The notes below the pieces were generated by a model. That model worked only from the letters and a program-made list of their open reading frames with translations. It was not told where the DNA came from and ran no database searches. Made by a program: the position numbers and the translations under genes. DNA of 64,000 nt, taken from contig JAJNNQ010000006.1 of the NCBI GenBank assembly GCA_027886175.1, positions 124,001 to 188,000 on the forward strand. The letters run 5' to 3'. This DNA is from Phylloscopus collybita (lineage: Eukaryota > Chordata > Aves > Passeriformes > Phylloscopidae). Of this stretch, positions 45,633-58,848 are shown in pieces. Every line of letters begins with the position of its first letter. Position 1 is the stretch's first letter.

Positions 45633-48600
45633 TTGTTCTCTGATTTCAAGATTTCGTTCCCTTTCCTGAAAGGAAGACTTTCCTTTCAGGAAAGGGAACG
45701 AAATCTTGCGATTTTAATGAGCATTAATTGGGCAAGCTTCCGTCCATTTCCCTGCACTTCTGGCCACCCCATTCACTTTTATGGTTTTCGCTTGCTTTGG
45801 TCATTTTTCCATGTTTTTTTTTTCCCTTTCATTTCTTAGACATCTTCTCCTATCTCTTGTTTTGCATGGCTTCCCTTCTTTTAGGATTTAAATTGGAGTC
45901 TTTTTTGCTAAGTCTTGGCCTTTTTCAGTGGCCCTCAGTTCATCTCCGTCTCTTTGGTGGGAATCACTCCATTTCCAAATTTTCTCGGTTTTTTTCGCTT
46001 GCGCTGTTTTGGGTCATATCTCCTTTCCAGAGGGGTTGTTAGACTTTGTTCTCTGATTTCAAGATTTCGTTCCCTTTCCTGAAAGGAAGACTTTCCTTTC
46101 AGGAAAGGGAACGAAATCTTGCGATTTTAATGAGCATTAATTGGGCAAGCTTCCGTCCATTTCCCTGCACTTCTGGCCACCCCATTCACTTTTATGGTTT
46201 TCGCTTGCTTTGGTCATTTTTCCAGGGGTTTTTTTTCCCTTTCATTTCTTAGACATCTTCTCCTATCTCTTGTTTTGCATGGCTTCCCTTCTTTTAGGAT
46301 TTAAATTGGAGTCTTTTTTGCTAAGTCTTGGCCTTTTTCAGTGGCCCTCAGTTCATCTCCGTCTCTTTGGTGGGAATCACTCCATTTCCAAATTTTCTCG
46401 GTTTTTTTCGCTTGCGCTGTTTTGGGTCATATCTCCTTTCCAGAGGGGTTGTTAGACTTTGTTCTCTGATTTCAAGATTTCGTTCCCTTTCCTGAAAGGA
46501 AAGTCTTCCTTTCAGGAAAGGGAACGAAATCTTGCGATTTTAATGAGCATTAATTGGGCAAGCTTCCGTCCATTTCCCTGCACTTCTGGCCACCCCATTC
46601 ACTTTTATGGTTTTCGCTTGCTTTGGTCATTTTTCCATGTTTTTTTTTCCCTTTCATTTCTTAGACATCTTCTCCTATCTCTTGTTTTGCATGGCTTCCC
46701 TTATTTTAGGAATTAAATTGGAGTCTTTTTTGCTAAGTCTTGGCCTTTTTCAGTGGCCCTCAGTTCATCTCCGTCTCTTTGGTGGGAATCACTCCATTTC
46801 CAAATTTTCTCGGTTTTTTTCGCTTGCGCTGTTTTGGGTCATATCTCCTTTCCAGAGGGGTTGTTAGACTTTGTTCTCTGATTTCAAGATTTCGTTCCCT
46901 TTCCTGAAAGGAAGACTTTCCTTTCAGGAAAGGGAACGAAATCTTGCGATTTTAATGAGCATTAATTGGGCAAGCTTCCGTCCATTTCCCTGCACTTCTG
47001 GCCACCCCATTCACTTTTATGGTTTTCGCTTGCTTTGGTCATTTTTGCAGGGGTTTTTTTTCCCTTTCATTTCTTAGACATCTTCTCCTATCTCTTGTTT
47101 TGCATGGCTTCCCTTATTTTAGGATTTAAATTGGAGTCATTTTTGGTCAGTCTTGGCCTTTTTCAGTGGCCCTCAGTTCATCTCCGTCTCTTTGGTGGGA
47201 ATCACTCCATTTCCAAATTTTCTCGGTTTTTTTCGCTTGCGCTGTTTTGGGTCATATCTCCTTTCCAGAGGGGTTGTTAGACTTTGTTCTCTGATTTCAA
47301 GATTTCGTTCCCTTTCCTGAAAGGAAGACTTTCCTTTCAGGAAAGGGAACGAAATCTTGCGATTTTAATGAGCATTAATTGGGCAAGCTTCCGTCCATTT
47401 CCCTGCACTTCTGGCCACCCCATTCACTTTTATGGTTTTCGCTTGCTTTGGTCATTTTTCCATGTTTTTTTTTTTCCCTTTCATTTCTTAGACATCTTCT
47501 CCTATCTCTTGTTTTGCATGGCTTTTCTTCTTTTAGGATTTAAATTGGAGTCTTTTTTGCTAAGTCTTGGCCTTTTTCAGTGGCCCTCAGTTCATCTCCG
47601 TCTCTTTGGTGGGAATCACTCCATTTCCAAATTTTCTCGGTTTTTTTCGCTTGCGCTGTTTTGGGTCATATCTCCTTTCCATAGGGGTTGTTAGACTTTG
47701 TTCTCTGATTTCAAGATTTCGTTCCCTTTCCTGAAAGGAAGACTTTCCTTTCAGGAAAGGGAACGAAATCTTGCGATTTTAATGAGCATTAATTGGGCAA
47801 GCTTCCGTCCATTTCCCTGCACTTCTGGCCACCCCATTCACTTTTATGGTTTTCGCTTGCTTTGGTCATTTTTCCAGGGGTTTTTTTTCCCTTTCATTTC
47901 TTAGACATCTTCTCCTATCTCTTGTTTTGCATGGCTTCCCTTATTTTAGGATTTAAATTGGAGTCTTTTTTGGTCAGTCTTGGCCTTTTTCAGTGGCCCT
48001 CAGTTCATCTCCGTCTCTTTGGTGGGAATCACTCCATTTCCAAATTTTCTCGGTTTTTTTCGCTTGCGCTGTTTTGGGTCATATCTCCTTTCCAGAGGGG
48101 TTGTTAGACTTTGTTCTCTGATTTCAAGATTTCGTTCCCTTTCCTGAAAGGAAGACTTTCCTTTCAGGAAAGGGAACGAAATCTTGCGATTTTAATGAGC
48201 ATTAATTGGGCATGCTTCCGTCCATTTCCCTGCACTTCTGTCCACCCCATTCACTTTTATGGTTTTCGCTTGCTTTGGTCATTTTTGCAGGGGTTTTTTT
48301 TCCCTTTCATTTCTTAGACATCTTCTCCTATCTCTTGTTTTGCATGGCTTCCCTTATTTTAGGATTTAAATTGGAGTCTTTTTTGCTAAGTCTTGGCCTT
48401 TTTCAGTGGCCCTCAGTTCATCTCCGTCTCTTTGGTGGGAATCACTCCATTTCCAAATTTTCTCGGTTTTTTTCGCTTGCGCTGTTTTGGGTCATATCTC
48501 CTTTCCAGAGGGGTTGTTAGACTTTGTTCTCTGATTTCAAGATTTCGTTCCCTTTCCTGAAAGGAAAGTCTTCCTTTCAGGAAAGGGAACGAAATCTTGC

Positions 48601-51600
48601 GATTTTAATGAGCATTAATTGGGCAAGCTTCCGTCCATTTCCCTGCACTTCTGGCCACCCCATTCACTTTTATGGTTTTCGCTTGCTTTGGTCATTTTTC
48701 CATGTTTTTTTTTTCTTTTTCATTTCTGAGACATCTTCTCCTATCTCTTGTTTTGCATGGCTTCCCTTATTTTAGGATTTAAATTGGAGTCATTTTTGGT
48801 CAGTCTTGGCCTTTTTCAGTGGCCCTCAGTTCATCTCCGTCTCTTTGGTGGGAATCACTCCATTTCCAAATTTTCTCGGTTTTTTTCGCTTGCGCTGTTT
48901 TGGGTCATATCTCCTTTCCAGAGGGGTTGTTAGACTTTGTTCTCTGATTTCAAGATTTCGTTCCTTTTCCTGAAAGGAAGACTTTCCTTTCAGGAAAGGG
49001 AACGAAATCTTGCCATTTTAATGAGCATTAATTGGGCAAGCTTCCGTCCATTTCCCTGCACTTCTGGCCACCCCATTCACTTTTATGGTTTTCGCTTGCT
49101 TTGGTCATTTTTCCATGTTTTTTTTTTCCCTTTCATTTCTTAGACATCTTCTCCTATCTCTTGTTTTGCATGGCTTCCCTTCTTTTAGGATTTAAATTGG
49201 AGTCTTTTTTGCTAAGTCTTGGCCTTTTTCAGTGGCCCTCAGTTCATCTCCGTCTCTTTGGTGGGAATCACTCCATTTCCAAATTTTCTCGGTTTTTTTC
49301 GCTTGCGCTGTTTTGGGTCATATCTCCTTTCCAGAGGGGTTGTTAGACTTTGTTCTCTGATTTCAAGATTTCGTTCCCTTTCCAGAAAAGAAAGTCTTCC
49401 TTTCAGGAAAGGGAACGAAATCTTGCGATTTTAATGAGCATTAATTGGGCAAGCTTCCGTCCATTTCCCTGCACTTCTGGCCACCCCATTCACTTTTATG
49501 GTTTTCGCTTGCTTTGGTCATTTTTCCATGTTTTTTTTTTCCCTTTCATTTCTTAGACATCTTCTCCTATCTCTTGTTTTGCATGGCTTCCCTTATTTTA
49601 GGATTTAAATTGGAGTCATTTTTGGTCAGTCTTGGCCTTTTTCAGTGGCCCTCAGTTCATCTCCGTCTCTTTGGTGGGAATCACTCCATTTCCAAATTTT
49701 CTCGGTTTTTTTCGCTTGCGCTGTTTTGGGTCATATCTCCTTTCCAGAGGGGTTGTTAGACTTTGTTCTCTGATTTCAAGATTTCGTTCCCTTTCCTGAA
49801 AGGAAGACTTTCCTTTCAGGAAAGGGAACGAAATCTTGCGATTTTAATGAGCATTAATTGGGCAAGCTTCCGTCCATTTCCCTGCACTTCTGGCCACCCC
49901 ATTCACTTTTATGGTTTTCGCTTGCTTTGGTCATTTTTCCATGTTTTTTTTTTCCCTTTCATTTCTGAAACATCTTCTCCTATCTCTTGTTTTGCATGGC
50001 TTCCCTTCTTTTAGGATTTAAATTGGAGTCTTTTTTGCTAAGTCTTGGCCTTTTTCAGTGGCCCTCAGTTCATCTCCGTCTCTTTGGTGGGAATCACTCC
50101 ATTTCCAAATTTTCTCGGTTTTTTTCGCTTGCGCTGTTTTGGGTCATATCTCCTTTCCAGAGGGGTTGTTAGACTTTGTTCTCTGATTTCAAGATTTCGT
50201 TCCCTTTCCTGAAAGGAAGACTTTCCTTTCAGGAAAGGGAACGAAATCTTGCGATTTTAATGAGCATTAATTGGGCAAGCTTCCGTCCATTTCCCTGCAC
50301 TTCTGGCCACCCCATTCACTTTTATGGTTTTCGCTTGCTTTGGTCATTTTTCCATGTTTTTTTTTTTCCCTTTCATTTCTGAAACATCTTCTCCTATCTC
50401 TTGTTTTGCATGGCTTCCCTTCTTTTAGGATTTAAATTGGAGTCTTTTTTGCTAAGTCTTGGCCTTTTTCAGTGGCCCTCAGTTCATCTCCGTCTCTTTG
50501 GTGGGAATCACTCCATTTCCAAATTTTCTCGGTTTTTTTCGCTTGCGCTGTTTTGGGTCATATCTCCTTTCCAGAGGGGTTGTTAGACTTTGTTCTCTGA
50601 TTTCAAGATTTCGTTCCCTTTCCTGAAAGGAAGACTTTCCTTTCAGGAAAGGGAACGAAATCTTGCGATTTTAATGAGCATTAATTGGGCAAGCTTCCGT
50701 CCATTTCCCTGCACTTCTGGCCACCCCATTCACTTTTATGGGTTTTGCTTGCTTTGGTCATTTTTCCAGGGGTTTTTTTTCCCTTTCATTTCTTAGACAT
50801 CTTCTCCTATCTCTTGTTTTGCATGGCTTCCCTTCTTTTAGGATTTAAATTGGAGTCATTTTTGGTCAGTCTTGGCCTTTTTCAGTGGCCCTCAGTTCAT
50901 CTCCGTCTCTTTGGTGGGAATCACTCCATTTCCAAATTTTCTCGGTTTTTTTCGCTTGCGCTGTTTTGGGTCATATCTCCTTTCCAGAGGGGTTGTTGGA
51001 CTTTGTTCTCTGATTTCAAGATTTCGTTCCCTTTCCTGAAAGGAAGACTTTCCTTTCAGGAAAGGGAACGAAATCTTGCGATTTTAATGAGCATTAATTG
51101 GGCAAGCTTCCGTCCATTTCCCTGCACTTCTGGCCACCCCATTCACTTTTATGGTTTTCGCTTGCTTTGGTCATTTTTGCAGAGGTTTTTTTTCCCTTTC
51201 ATTTCTTAGACATCTTCTCCTATCTCTTGTTTTGCATGGCTTCCCTTCTTTTAGGATTTAAATTGGAGTCTTTTTTGGTCAGTCTTGGCCTTTTTCAGTG
51301 GCCCTCAGTTCATCTCCGTCTCTTTGGTGGGAATCACTCCATTTCCAAATTTTCTCGGTTTTTTTCGCTTGCGCTGTTTTGGGTCATATCTCCTTTCCAG
51401 AGGGGTTGTTAGACTTTGTTCTCTGATTTCAAGATTTCGTTCCCTTTCCTGAAAGGAAGACTTTCCTTTCAGGAAAGGGAACGAAATCTTGCGATTTTAA
51501 TGAGCATTAATTGGGCAAGCTTCCGTCCATTTCCCTGCACTTCTGGCCACCCCATTCACTTTTATGGTTTTCGCTTGCTTTGGTCATTTTTCCAGGGGTT

Positions 51601-54600
51601 TTTTTTCCCTTTCATTTCTTAGACATCTTCTCCTATCTCTTGTTTTGCATGGCTTCCCTTCTTTTAGGATTTAAATTGGAGTCATTTTTGGTCAGTCTTG
51701 GCCTTTTTCAGTGGCCCTCAGTTCATCTCCGTCTCTTTGGTGGGAATCACTCCATTTCCAAATTTTCTCGGTTTTTTTCGCTTGCGCTGTTTTGGGTCAT
51801 ATCTCCTTTCCAGAGGGGTTGTTGGACTTTGTTCTCTGATTTCAAGATTTCGTTCCCTTTCCTGAAAGGAAGACTTTCCTTTCAGGAAAGGGAACGAAAT
51901 CTTGCGATTTTAATGAGCATTAATTGGGCAAGCTTCCGTCCATTTCCCTGCACTTCTGGCCACCCCATTCACTTTTATGGTTTTCGCTTGCTTTGGTCAT
52001 TTTTCCATGTTTTGTTTTTCCCTTTCATTTCTTAGACATCTTCTCCTATCTCTTGTTTTGCATGGCTTCCCTTATTTTAGGATTTAAATTGGAGTCATTT
52101 TTGGTCAGTCTTGGCCTTTTTCAGTGGCCCTCAGTTCATCTCCGTCTCTTTGGTGGGAATCACTCCATTTCCAAATTTTCTCGGTTTTTTTCGCTTGCGC
52201 TGTTTTGGGTCATATCTCCTTTCCAGAGGGGTTGTTAGACTTTGTTCTCTGATTTCAAGATTTCGTTCCCTTTCCTGAAAGGAAGACTTTCCTTTCAGGA
52301 AAGGGAACGAAATCTTGCGATTTTAATGAGCATTAATTGGGCAAGCTTCCGTCCATTTCCCTGCACTTCTGGCCACCCCATTCACTTTTATGGTTTTCGC
52401 TTGCTTTGGTCATTTTTGCAGAGGTTTTTTTTCCCTTTCATTTCTTAGACATCTTCTCCTATCTCTTGTTTTGCATGGCTTCCCTTCTTTTAGGATTTAA
52501 ATTGGAGTCTTTTTTGGTCAGTCTTGGCCTTTTTCAGTGGCCCTCAGTTCATCTCCGTCTCTTTGGTGGGAATCACTCCATTTCCAAATTTTCTCGGTTT
52601 TTTTCGCTTGCGCTGTTTTGGGTCATATCTCCTTTCCAGAGGGGTTGTTAGACTTTGTTCTCTGATTTCAAGATTTCGTTCCCTTTCCTGAAAGGAAGAC
52701 TTTCCTTTCAGGAAAGGGAACGAAATCTTGCGATTTTAATGAGCATTAATTGGGCAAGCTTCCGTCCATTTCCCTGCACTTCTGGCCACCCCATTCACTT
52801 TTATGGTTTTCGCTTGCTTTGGTCATTTTTCCATGTTTTTTTTTTCCCTTTCATTTCTTAGACATCTTCTCCTATCTCTTGTTTTGCATGGCTTCCCTTC
52901 TTTTAGGATTTAAATTGGAGTCTTTTTTGGTCAGTCTTGGCCTTTTTCAGTGGCCCTCAGTTCATCTCCGTCTCTTTGGTGGGAATCACTCCATTTCCAA
53001 ATTTTCTCGGTTTTTTTCGCTTGCGCTGTTTTGGGTCATATCTCCTTTCCAGAGGGGTTGTTAGACTTTGTTCTCTGATTTCAAGATTTCGTTCCCTTTC
53101 CTGAAAGGAAGACTTTCCTTTCAGGAAAGGGAACGAAATCTTGCAATTTTAATGAGCATTAATTGGGCAAGCTTCCGTCCATTTCCCTGCACTTCTGGCC
53201 ACCCCATTCACTTTTATGGTTTTCGCTTGCTTTGGTCATTTTTGCAGAGGTTTTTTTTCCCTTTCATTTCTTAGACATCTTCTCCTATCTCTTGTTTTGC
53301 ATGGCTTCCCTTCTTTTAGGATTTAAATTGGAGTCTTTTTTGCTAAGTCTTGGCCTTTTTCAGTGGCCCTCAGTTCATCTCCGTCTCTTTGGTGGGAATC
53401 ACTCCATTTCCAAATTTTCTCGGTTTTTTTCGCTTGCGCTGTTTTGGGTCATATCTCCTTTCCAGAGGGGTTGTTAGACTTTGTTCTCTGATTTCAAGAT
53501 TTCGTTCCCTTTCCTGAAAGGAAAGTCTTCCTTTCAGGAAAGGGAACGAAATCTTGCGATTTTAATGAGCATTAATTGGGCAAGCTTCCGTCCATTTCCC
53601 TGCACTTCTGGCCACCCCATTCACTTTTATGGTTTTCGCTTGCTTTGGTCATTTTTCCATGTTTTTTTTTTCCCTTTCATTTCTGAGACATCTTCTCCTA
53701 TCTCTTGTTTTGCATGGCTTCCCTTCTTTTAGGATTTAAATTGGAGTCATTTTTGGTCAGTCTTGGCCTTTTTCAGTGGCCCTCAGTTCATCTCCGTCTC
53801 TTTGGTGGGAATCACTCCATTTCCAAATTTTCTCGGTTTTTTTCGCTTGCGCTGTTTTGGGTCATATCTCCTTTCCAGAGGGGTTGTTAGACTTTGTTCT
53901 CTGATTTCAAGATTTCGTTCCCTTTCCTGAAAGGAAGACTTTCCTTTCAGGAAAGGGAACGAAATCTTGCGATTTTAATGAGCATTAATTGGGCAAGCTT
54001 CCGTCCATTTCCCTGCACTTCTGGCCACCCCATTCACTTTTATGGTTTTCGCTTGCTTTGGTCATTTTTCCATGGTTTTTTTTTCCCTTTCATTTCTTAG
54101 ACATCTTCTCCTATCTCTTGTTTTGCATGGCTTCCCTTGTTTTAGGATTTAAATTGGAGTCATTTTTGGTCAGTCTTGGCCTTTTTCAGTGGCCCTCAGT
54201 TCATCTCCGTCTCTTTGGTGGGAATCACTCCATTTCCAAATTTTCTCGGTTTTTTTCGCTTGCGCTGTTTTGGGTCATATCTCCTTTCCAGAGGGGTTGT
54301 TAGACTTTGTTCTCTGATTTCAAGATTTCGTTCCCTTTCCTGAAAGGAAGACTTTCCTTTCAGGAAAGGGAACGAAATCTTGCGATTTTAATGAGCATTA
54401 ATTGGGCAAGCTTCCGTCCATTTCCCTGCACTTCTGGCCACCCCATTCACTTTTATGGTTTTCGCTTGCTTTGGTCATTTTTCCATGTTTTTTTTTTCCC
54501 TTTCATTTCTTAGACATCTTCTCCTATCTCTTGTTTTGCATGGCTTCCCTTGTTTTAGGATTTAAATTGGAGTCATTTTTGGTCAGTCTTGGCCTTTTTC

Positions 54601-55132
54601 AGTGGCCCTCAGTTCATCTCCGTCTCTTTGGTGGGAATCACTCCATTTCCAAATTTTCTCGGTTTTTTTCGCTTGCGCTGTTTTGGGTCATATCTCCTTT
54701 CCAGAGGGGTTGTTAGACTTTGTTCTCTGATTTCAAGATTTCGTTCCCTTTCCTGAAAGGAAGACTTTCCTTTCAGGAAAGGGAACGAAATCTTGCGATT
54801 TTAATGAGCATTAATTGGGCAAGCTTCCGTCCATTTCCCTGCACTTCTGGCCACCCCATTCACTTTTATGGTTTTCGCTTGCTTTGGTCATTTTTCCAGG
54901 GGTTTTTTTTCCCTTTCATTTCTTAGACATCTTCTCCTATCTCTTGTTTTGCATGGCTTCCCTTATTTTAGGATTTAAATTGGAGTCTTTTTTGCTAAGT
55001 CTTGGCCTTTTTCAGTGGCCCTCAGTTCATCTCCGTCTCTTTGGTGGGAATCACTCCATTTCCAAATTTTCTCGGTTTTTTTCGCTTGCGCTGTTTTGGG
55101 TCATATCTCCTTTCCAGAGGGGTTGTTAGACT
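45633..55132 (+). repeat. 30-monomer repeat, copy 3, first 23 units
   Basis: Matches 25808-35307 at an offset of 19825 bp (48 units), with about eight marker differences noticed in 9.5 kb. Its first eleven units also match 38199-42741 at 7434 bp with no marker difference seen. Markers: AGGAATTAAA at 46708, GCATGC at 48210, CCAGAAAAGAA palindrome at 49364, GGGTTTTGC near 50740, CTTGCAATT near 53142. After 55132 the order switches to region IV markers. Confidence 0.86.
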
Positions 55133-58100
55133 TTGTTCTCTGATTTCAAGATTTCGTTCCCTTTCCTGAAAGGAAGACTTTCCTTTCAGGAAAGGGAACG
55201 AAATCTTGCGATTTTAATGAGCATTAATTGGGCAAGCTTCCGTCCATTTCCCTGCACTTCTGTCCACCCCATTCACTTTTATGGTTTTCGCTTGCTTTGG
55301 TCATTTTTGCAGGGGTTTTTTTTCCCTTTCATTTCTGAGACATCTTCTCCTATCTCTTGTTTTGCATGGCTTCCCTTATTTTAGGATTTAAATTGGAGTC
55401 TTTTTTGCTAAGTCTTGGCCTTTTTCAGTGGCCCTCAGTTCATCTCCGTCTCTTTGGTGGGAATCACTCCATTTCCAAATTTTCTCGGTTTTTTTCGCTT
55501 GCGCTGTTTTGGGTCATATCTCCTTTCCAGAGGGGTTGTTAGACTTTGTTCTCTGATTTCAAGATTTCGTTCCCTTTCCTGAAAGGAAGACTTTCCTTTC
55601 AGGAAAGGGAACGAAATCTTGCGATATTAATGAGCATTAATTGGGCAAGCTTCCGTCCATTTCCCTGCACTTCTGGCCACCCCATTCACTTTTATGGTTT
55701 TCGCTTGCTTTGGTCATTTTTCCATGTTTTTTTTTTTCCCTTTCATTTCTTAGACATCTTCTCCTATCTCTTGTTTTGCATGGCTTCCCTTATTTTAGGA
55801 TTTAAATTGGAGTCTTTTTTGCTAAGTCTTGGCCTTTTTCAGTGGCCCTCAGTTCATCTCCGTCTCTTTGGTGGGAATCACTCCATTTCCAAATTTTCTC
55901 GGTTTTTTTCGCTTGCGCTGTTTTGGGTCATATCTCCTTTCCAGAGGGGTTGTTAGACTTTGTTCTCTGATTTCAAGATTTCGTTCCCTTTCCTGAAAGG
56001 AAGACTTTCCTTTCAGGAAAGGGAACGAAATCTTGCGATTTTAATGAGCATTAATTGGGCAAGCTTCCGTCCATTTCCCTGCACTTCTGGCCACCCCATT
56101 CACTTTTATGGTTTTCGCTTGCTTTGGTCATTTTTGCAGGGGTTTTTTTTCCCTTTCATTTCTTAGACATCTTCTCCTATCTCTTGTTTTGCATGGCTTC
56201 CCTTATTTTAGGATTTAAATTGGAGTCATTTTTGGTCAGTGTTGGCCTTTTTCAGTGGCCCTCAGTTCATCTCCGTCTCTTTGGTGGGAATCACTCCATT
56301 TCCAAATTTTCTCGGTTTTTTTCGCTTGCGCTGTTTTGGGTCATATCTCCTTTCCAGAGGGGTTGTTAGACTTTGTTCTCTGATTTCAAGATTTCGTTCC
56401 CTTTCCTGAAAGGAAAGTCTTCCTTTCAGGAAAGGGAACGAAATCTTGCGATATTAATGAGCATTAATTGGGCAAGCTTCCGTCCATTTCCCTGCACTTC
56501 TGGCCACCCCATTCACTTTTATGGTTTTCGCTTGCTTTGGTCATTTTTCCATGTTTTTTTTTTCCCTTTCATTTCTTAGACATCTTCTCCTATCTCTTGT
56601 TTTGCATGGCTTCCCTTCTTTTAGGATTTAAATTGGAGTCTTTTTTGCTAAGTCTTGGCCTTTTTCAGTGGCCCTCAGTTCATCTCCGTCTCTTTGGTGG
56701 GAATCACTCCATTTCCAAATTTTCTCGGTTTTTTTCGCTTGCGCTGTTTTGGGTCATATCTCCTTTCCAGAGGGGTTGTTAGACTTTGTTCTCTGATTTC
56801 AAGATTTCGTTCCCTTTCCTGAACGGAAAGTCTTCCTTTCAGGAAAGGGAACGAAATCTTGCGATTTTAATGAGCATTAATTGGGCAAGCTTCCGTCCAT
56901 TTCCCTGCACTTCTGGCCACCCCATTCACTTTTATGGTTTTCGCTTGCTTTGGTCATTTTTCCATGTTTTTTTTTTCCCTTTCATTTCTTAGACATCTCC
57001 TCCTATCTCTTGTTTTGCATGGCTTCCCTTATTTTAGGATTTAAATTGGAGTCATTTTTGGTCAGTCTTGGCCTTTTTCAGTGGCCCTCAGTTCATCTCC
57101 GTCTCTTTGGTGGGAATCACTCCATTTCCAAATTTTCTCGGTTTTTTTCGCTTGCGCTGTTTTGGGTCATATCTCCTTTCCAGAGGGGTTGTTAGATTTG
57201 TTCTCTGATTTCAAGATTTCGTTCCCTTTCCTGAAAGGAAGACTTTCCTTTCAGGAAAGGGAACGAAATCTTGCGATTTTAATGAGCATTAATTGGGCAA
57301 GCTTCCGTCCATTTCCCTGCACTTCTGGCCACCCCATTCACTTTTATGGTTTTCGCTTGCTTTGGTCATTTTTCCAGGGGTTTTTTTTCCCTTTCATTTC
57401 TTAGACATCTTCTCCTATCTCTTGTTTTGCATGGCTTCCCTTCTTTTAGGATTTAAATTGGAGTCATTTTTGCTAAGTCTTGGCCTTTTTCAGTGGCCCT
57501 CAGTTCATCTCCGTCTCTTTGGTGGGAATCACTCCATTTTCAAATTTTCTCGGTTTTTTTCGCTTGCGCTGTTTTGGGTCATATCTCCTTTCCAGAGGGG
57601 TTGTTAGACTTTGTTCTCTGATTTCAAGATTTCGTTCCCTTTCCTGAAAGGAAGACTTTCCTTTCAGGAAAGGGAACGAAATCTTGCGATTTTAATGAGC
57701 ATTAATTGGGCAAGCTTCCGTCCATTTCCCTGCACTTCTGGCCACCCCATTCACTTTTATGGTTTTCGCTTGCTTTGGTCATTTTTCCAGGGGTTTTTTT
57801 TCCCTTTCATTTCTTAGACATCTTCTCCTATCTCTTGTTTTGCATGGCTTCCCTTCTTTTAGGATTTAAATTGGAGTCATTTTTGGTCAGTCTTGGCCTT
57901 TTTCAGTGGCCCTCAGTTCATCTCCGTCTCTTTGGTGGGAATCACTCCATTTCCAAATTTTCTCGGTTTTTTTCGCTTGCGCTGTTTTGGGTCATATCTC
58001 CTTTCCAGAGGGGTTGTTAGACTTTGTTCTCTGATTTCAAGATTTCGTTCCCTTTCCTGAAAGGAAGACTTTCCTTTCAGGAAAGGGAACGAAATCTTGC

Positions 58101-58848
58101 GATTTTAATGAGCATTAATTGGGCAAGCTTCCGTGCATTTCCCTGCACTTTTGGCCTCCCCATTCACTTTTATGGTTTTCGCTTGTTTGGTCATTTTTGC
58201 AGGGGTTTTTTTTCCCTTTCATTTCTTAGACATCTTCTCCTATCTCTTGTTTTGCATGGCTTCCCTTCTTTTAGGATTTAAATTGGAGTCTTTTTTGCTA
58301 AGTCTTGGCCTTTTTCAGTGGCCCTCAGTTCATCTCCGTCTCTTTGGTGGGAATCACTCCATTTCCAAATTTTCTCGGTTTTTTTCGCTTGCGCTGTTTT
58401 GGGTCATATCTCCTTTCCAGAGGGGTTGTTAGACTTTGTTCTCTGATTTCAAGATTTCGTTCCCTTTCCTGAAAGGAAGACTTTCCTTTCAGGAAAGGGA
58501 ACGAAATCTTGCGATTTTAATGAGCATTAATTGGGCAAGCTTCCGTCCATTTCCCTGCACTTCTGGCCACCCCATTCACTTTTATGGTTTTCGCTTGCTT
58601 TGGTCATTTTTCCATGTTTTTTTTTTCCCTTTCATTTCTTAGACATCTTCTCCTATCTCTTGTTTTGCATGGCTTCCCTTCTTTTAGGATTTAAATTGGA
58701 GTCTTTTTTGCTAAGTCTTGGCCTTTTTCAGTGGCCCTCAGTTCATCTCCGTCTCTTTGGTGGGAATCACTCCATTTCCAAATTTTCTCGGTTTTTTTCG
58801 CTTGCGCTGTTTTGGGTCATATCTCCTTTCCAGAGGGGTTGTTAGACT
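53481..58848 (+). repeat. Thirteen-unit block E, copy 1
   Basis: Starts with an AGTC/CTGAGAC unit and three block-D units (shared with the end of the 30-unit repeat). Next come CTGTCC with GCAGGGG and CTGAGAC, a long T-tract unit, a GCAGGGG unit, an AGTC/GATATT unit, then module A from 56786. It is followed immediately by a shortened copy. Confidence 0.85.
56786..58848 (+). repeat. Five-unit module A, distant copy 3
   Basis: Carries the GAACGG palindrome with CATCTCCTCC, GTCATTTTT-GCTAAG with CCATTTTC, CCAGGGG, and CTTTTGGCCTCC with CGCTTGTTTGG, in the order seen at 8877-10943 and 10944-13008. These lie about 46-48 kb away. The unit before 57198 ends GTTAGATTTG, a private 1-bp loss. Confidence 0.83.

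Noticed and set aside
35721..50175. Assembly duplication as the sole explanation of the 7434-bp copies
   Set aside because: Flanking order differs on each side and other, more diverged copies of the same markers exist at 19.8 kb. A biological origin is simpler, although only spanning reads can exclude an artefact.
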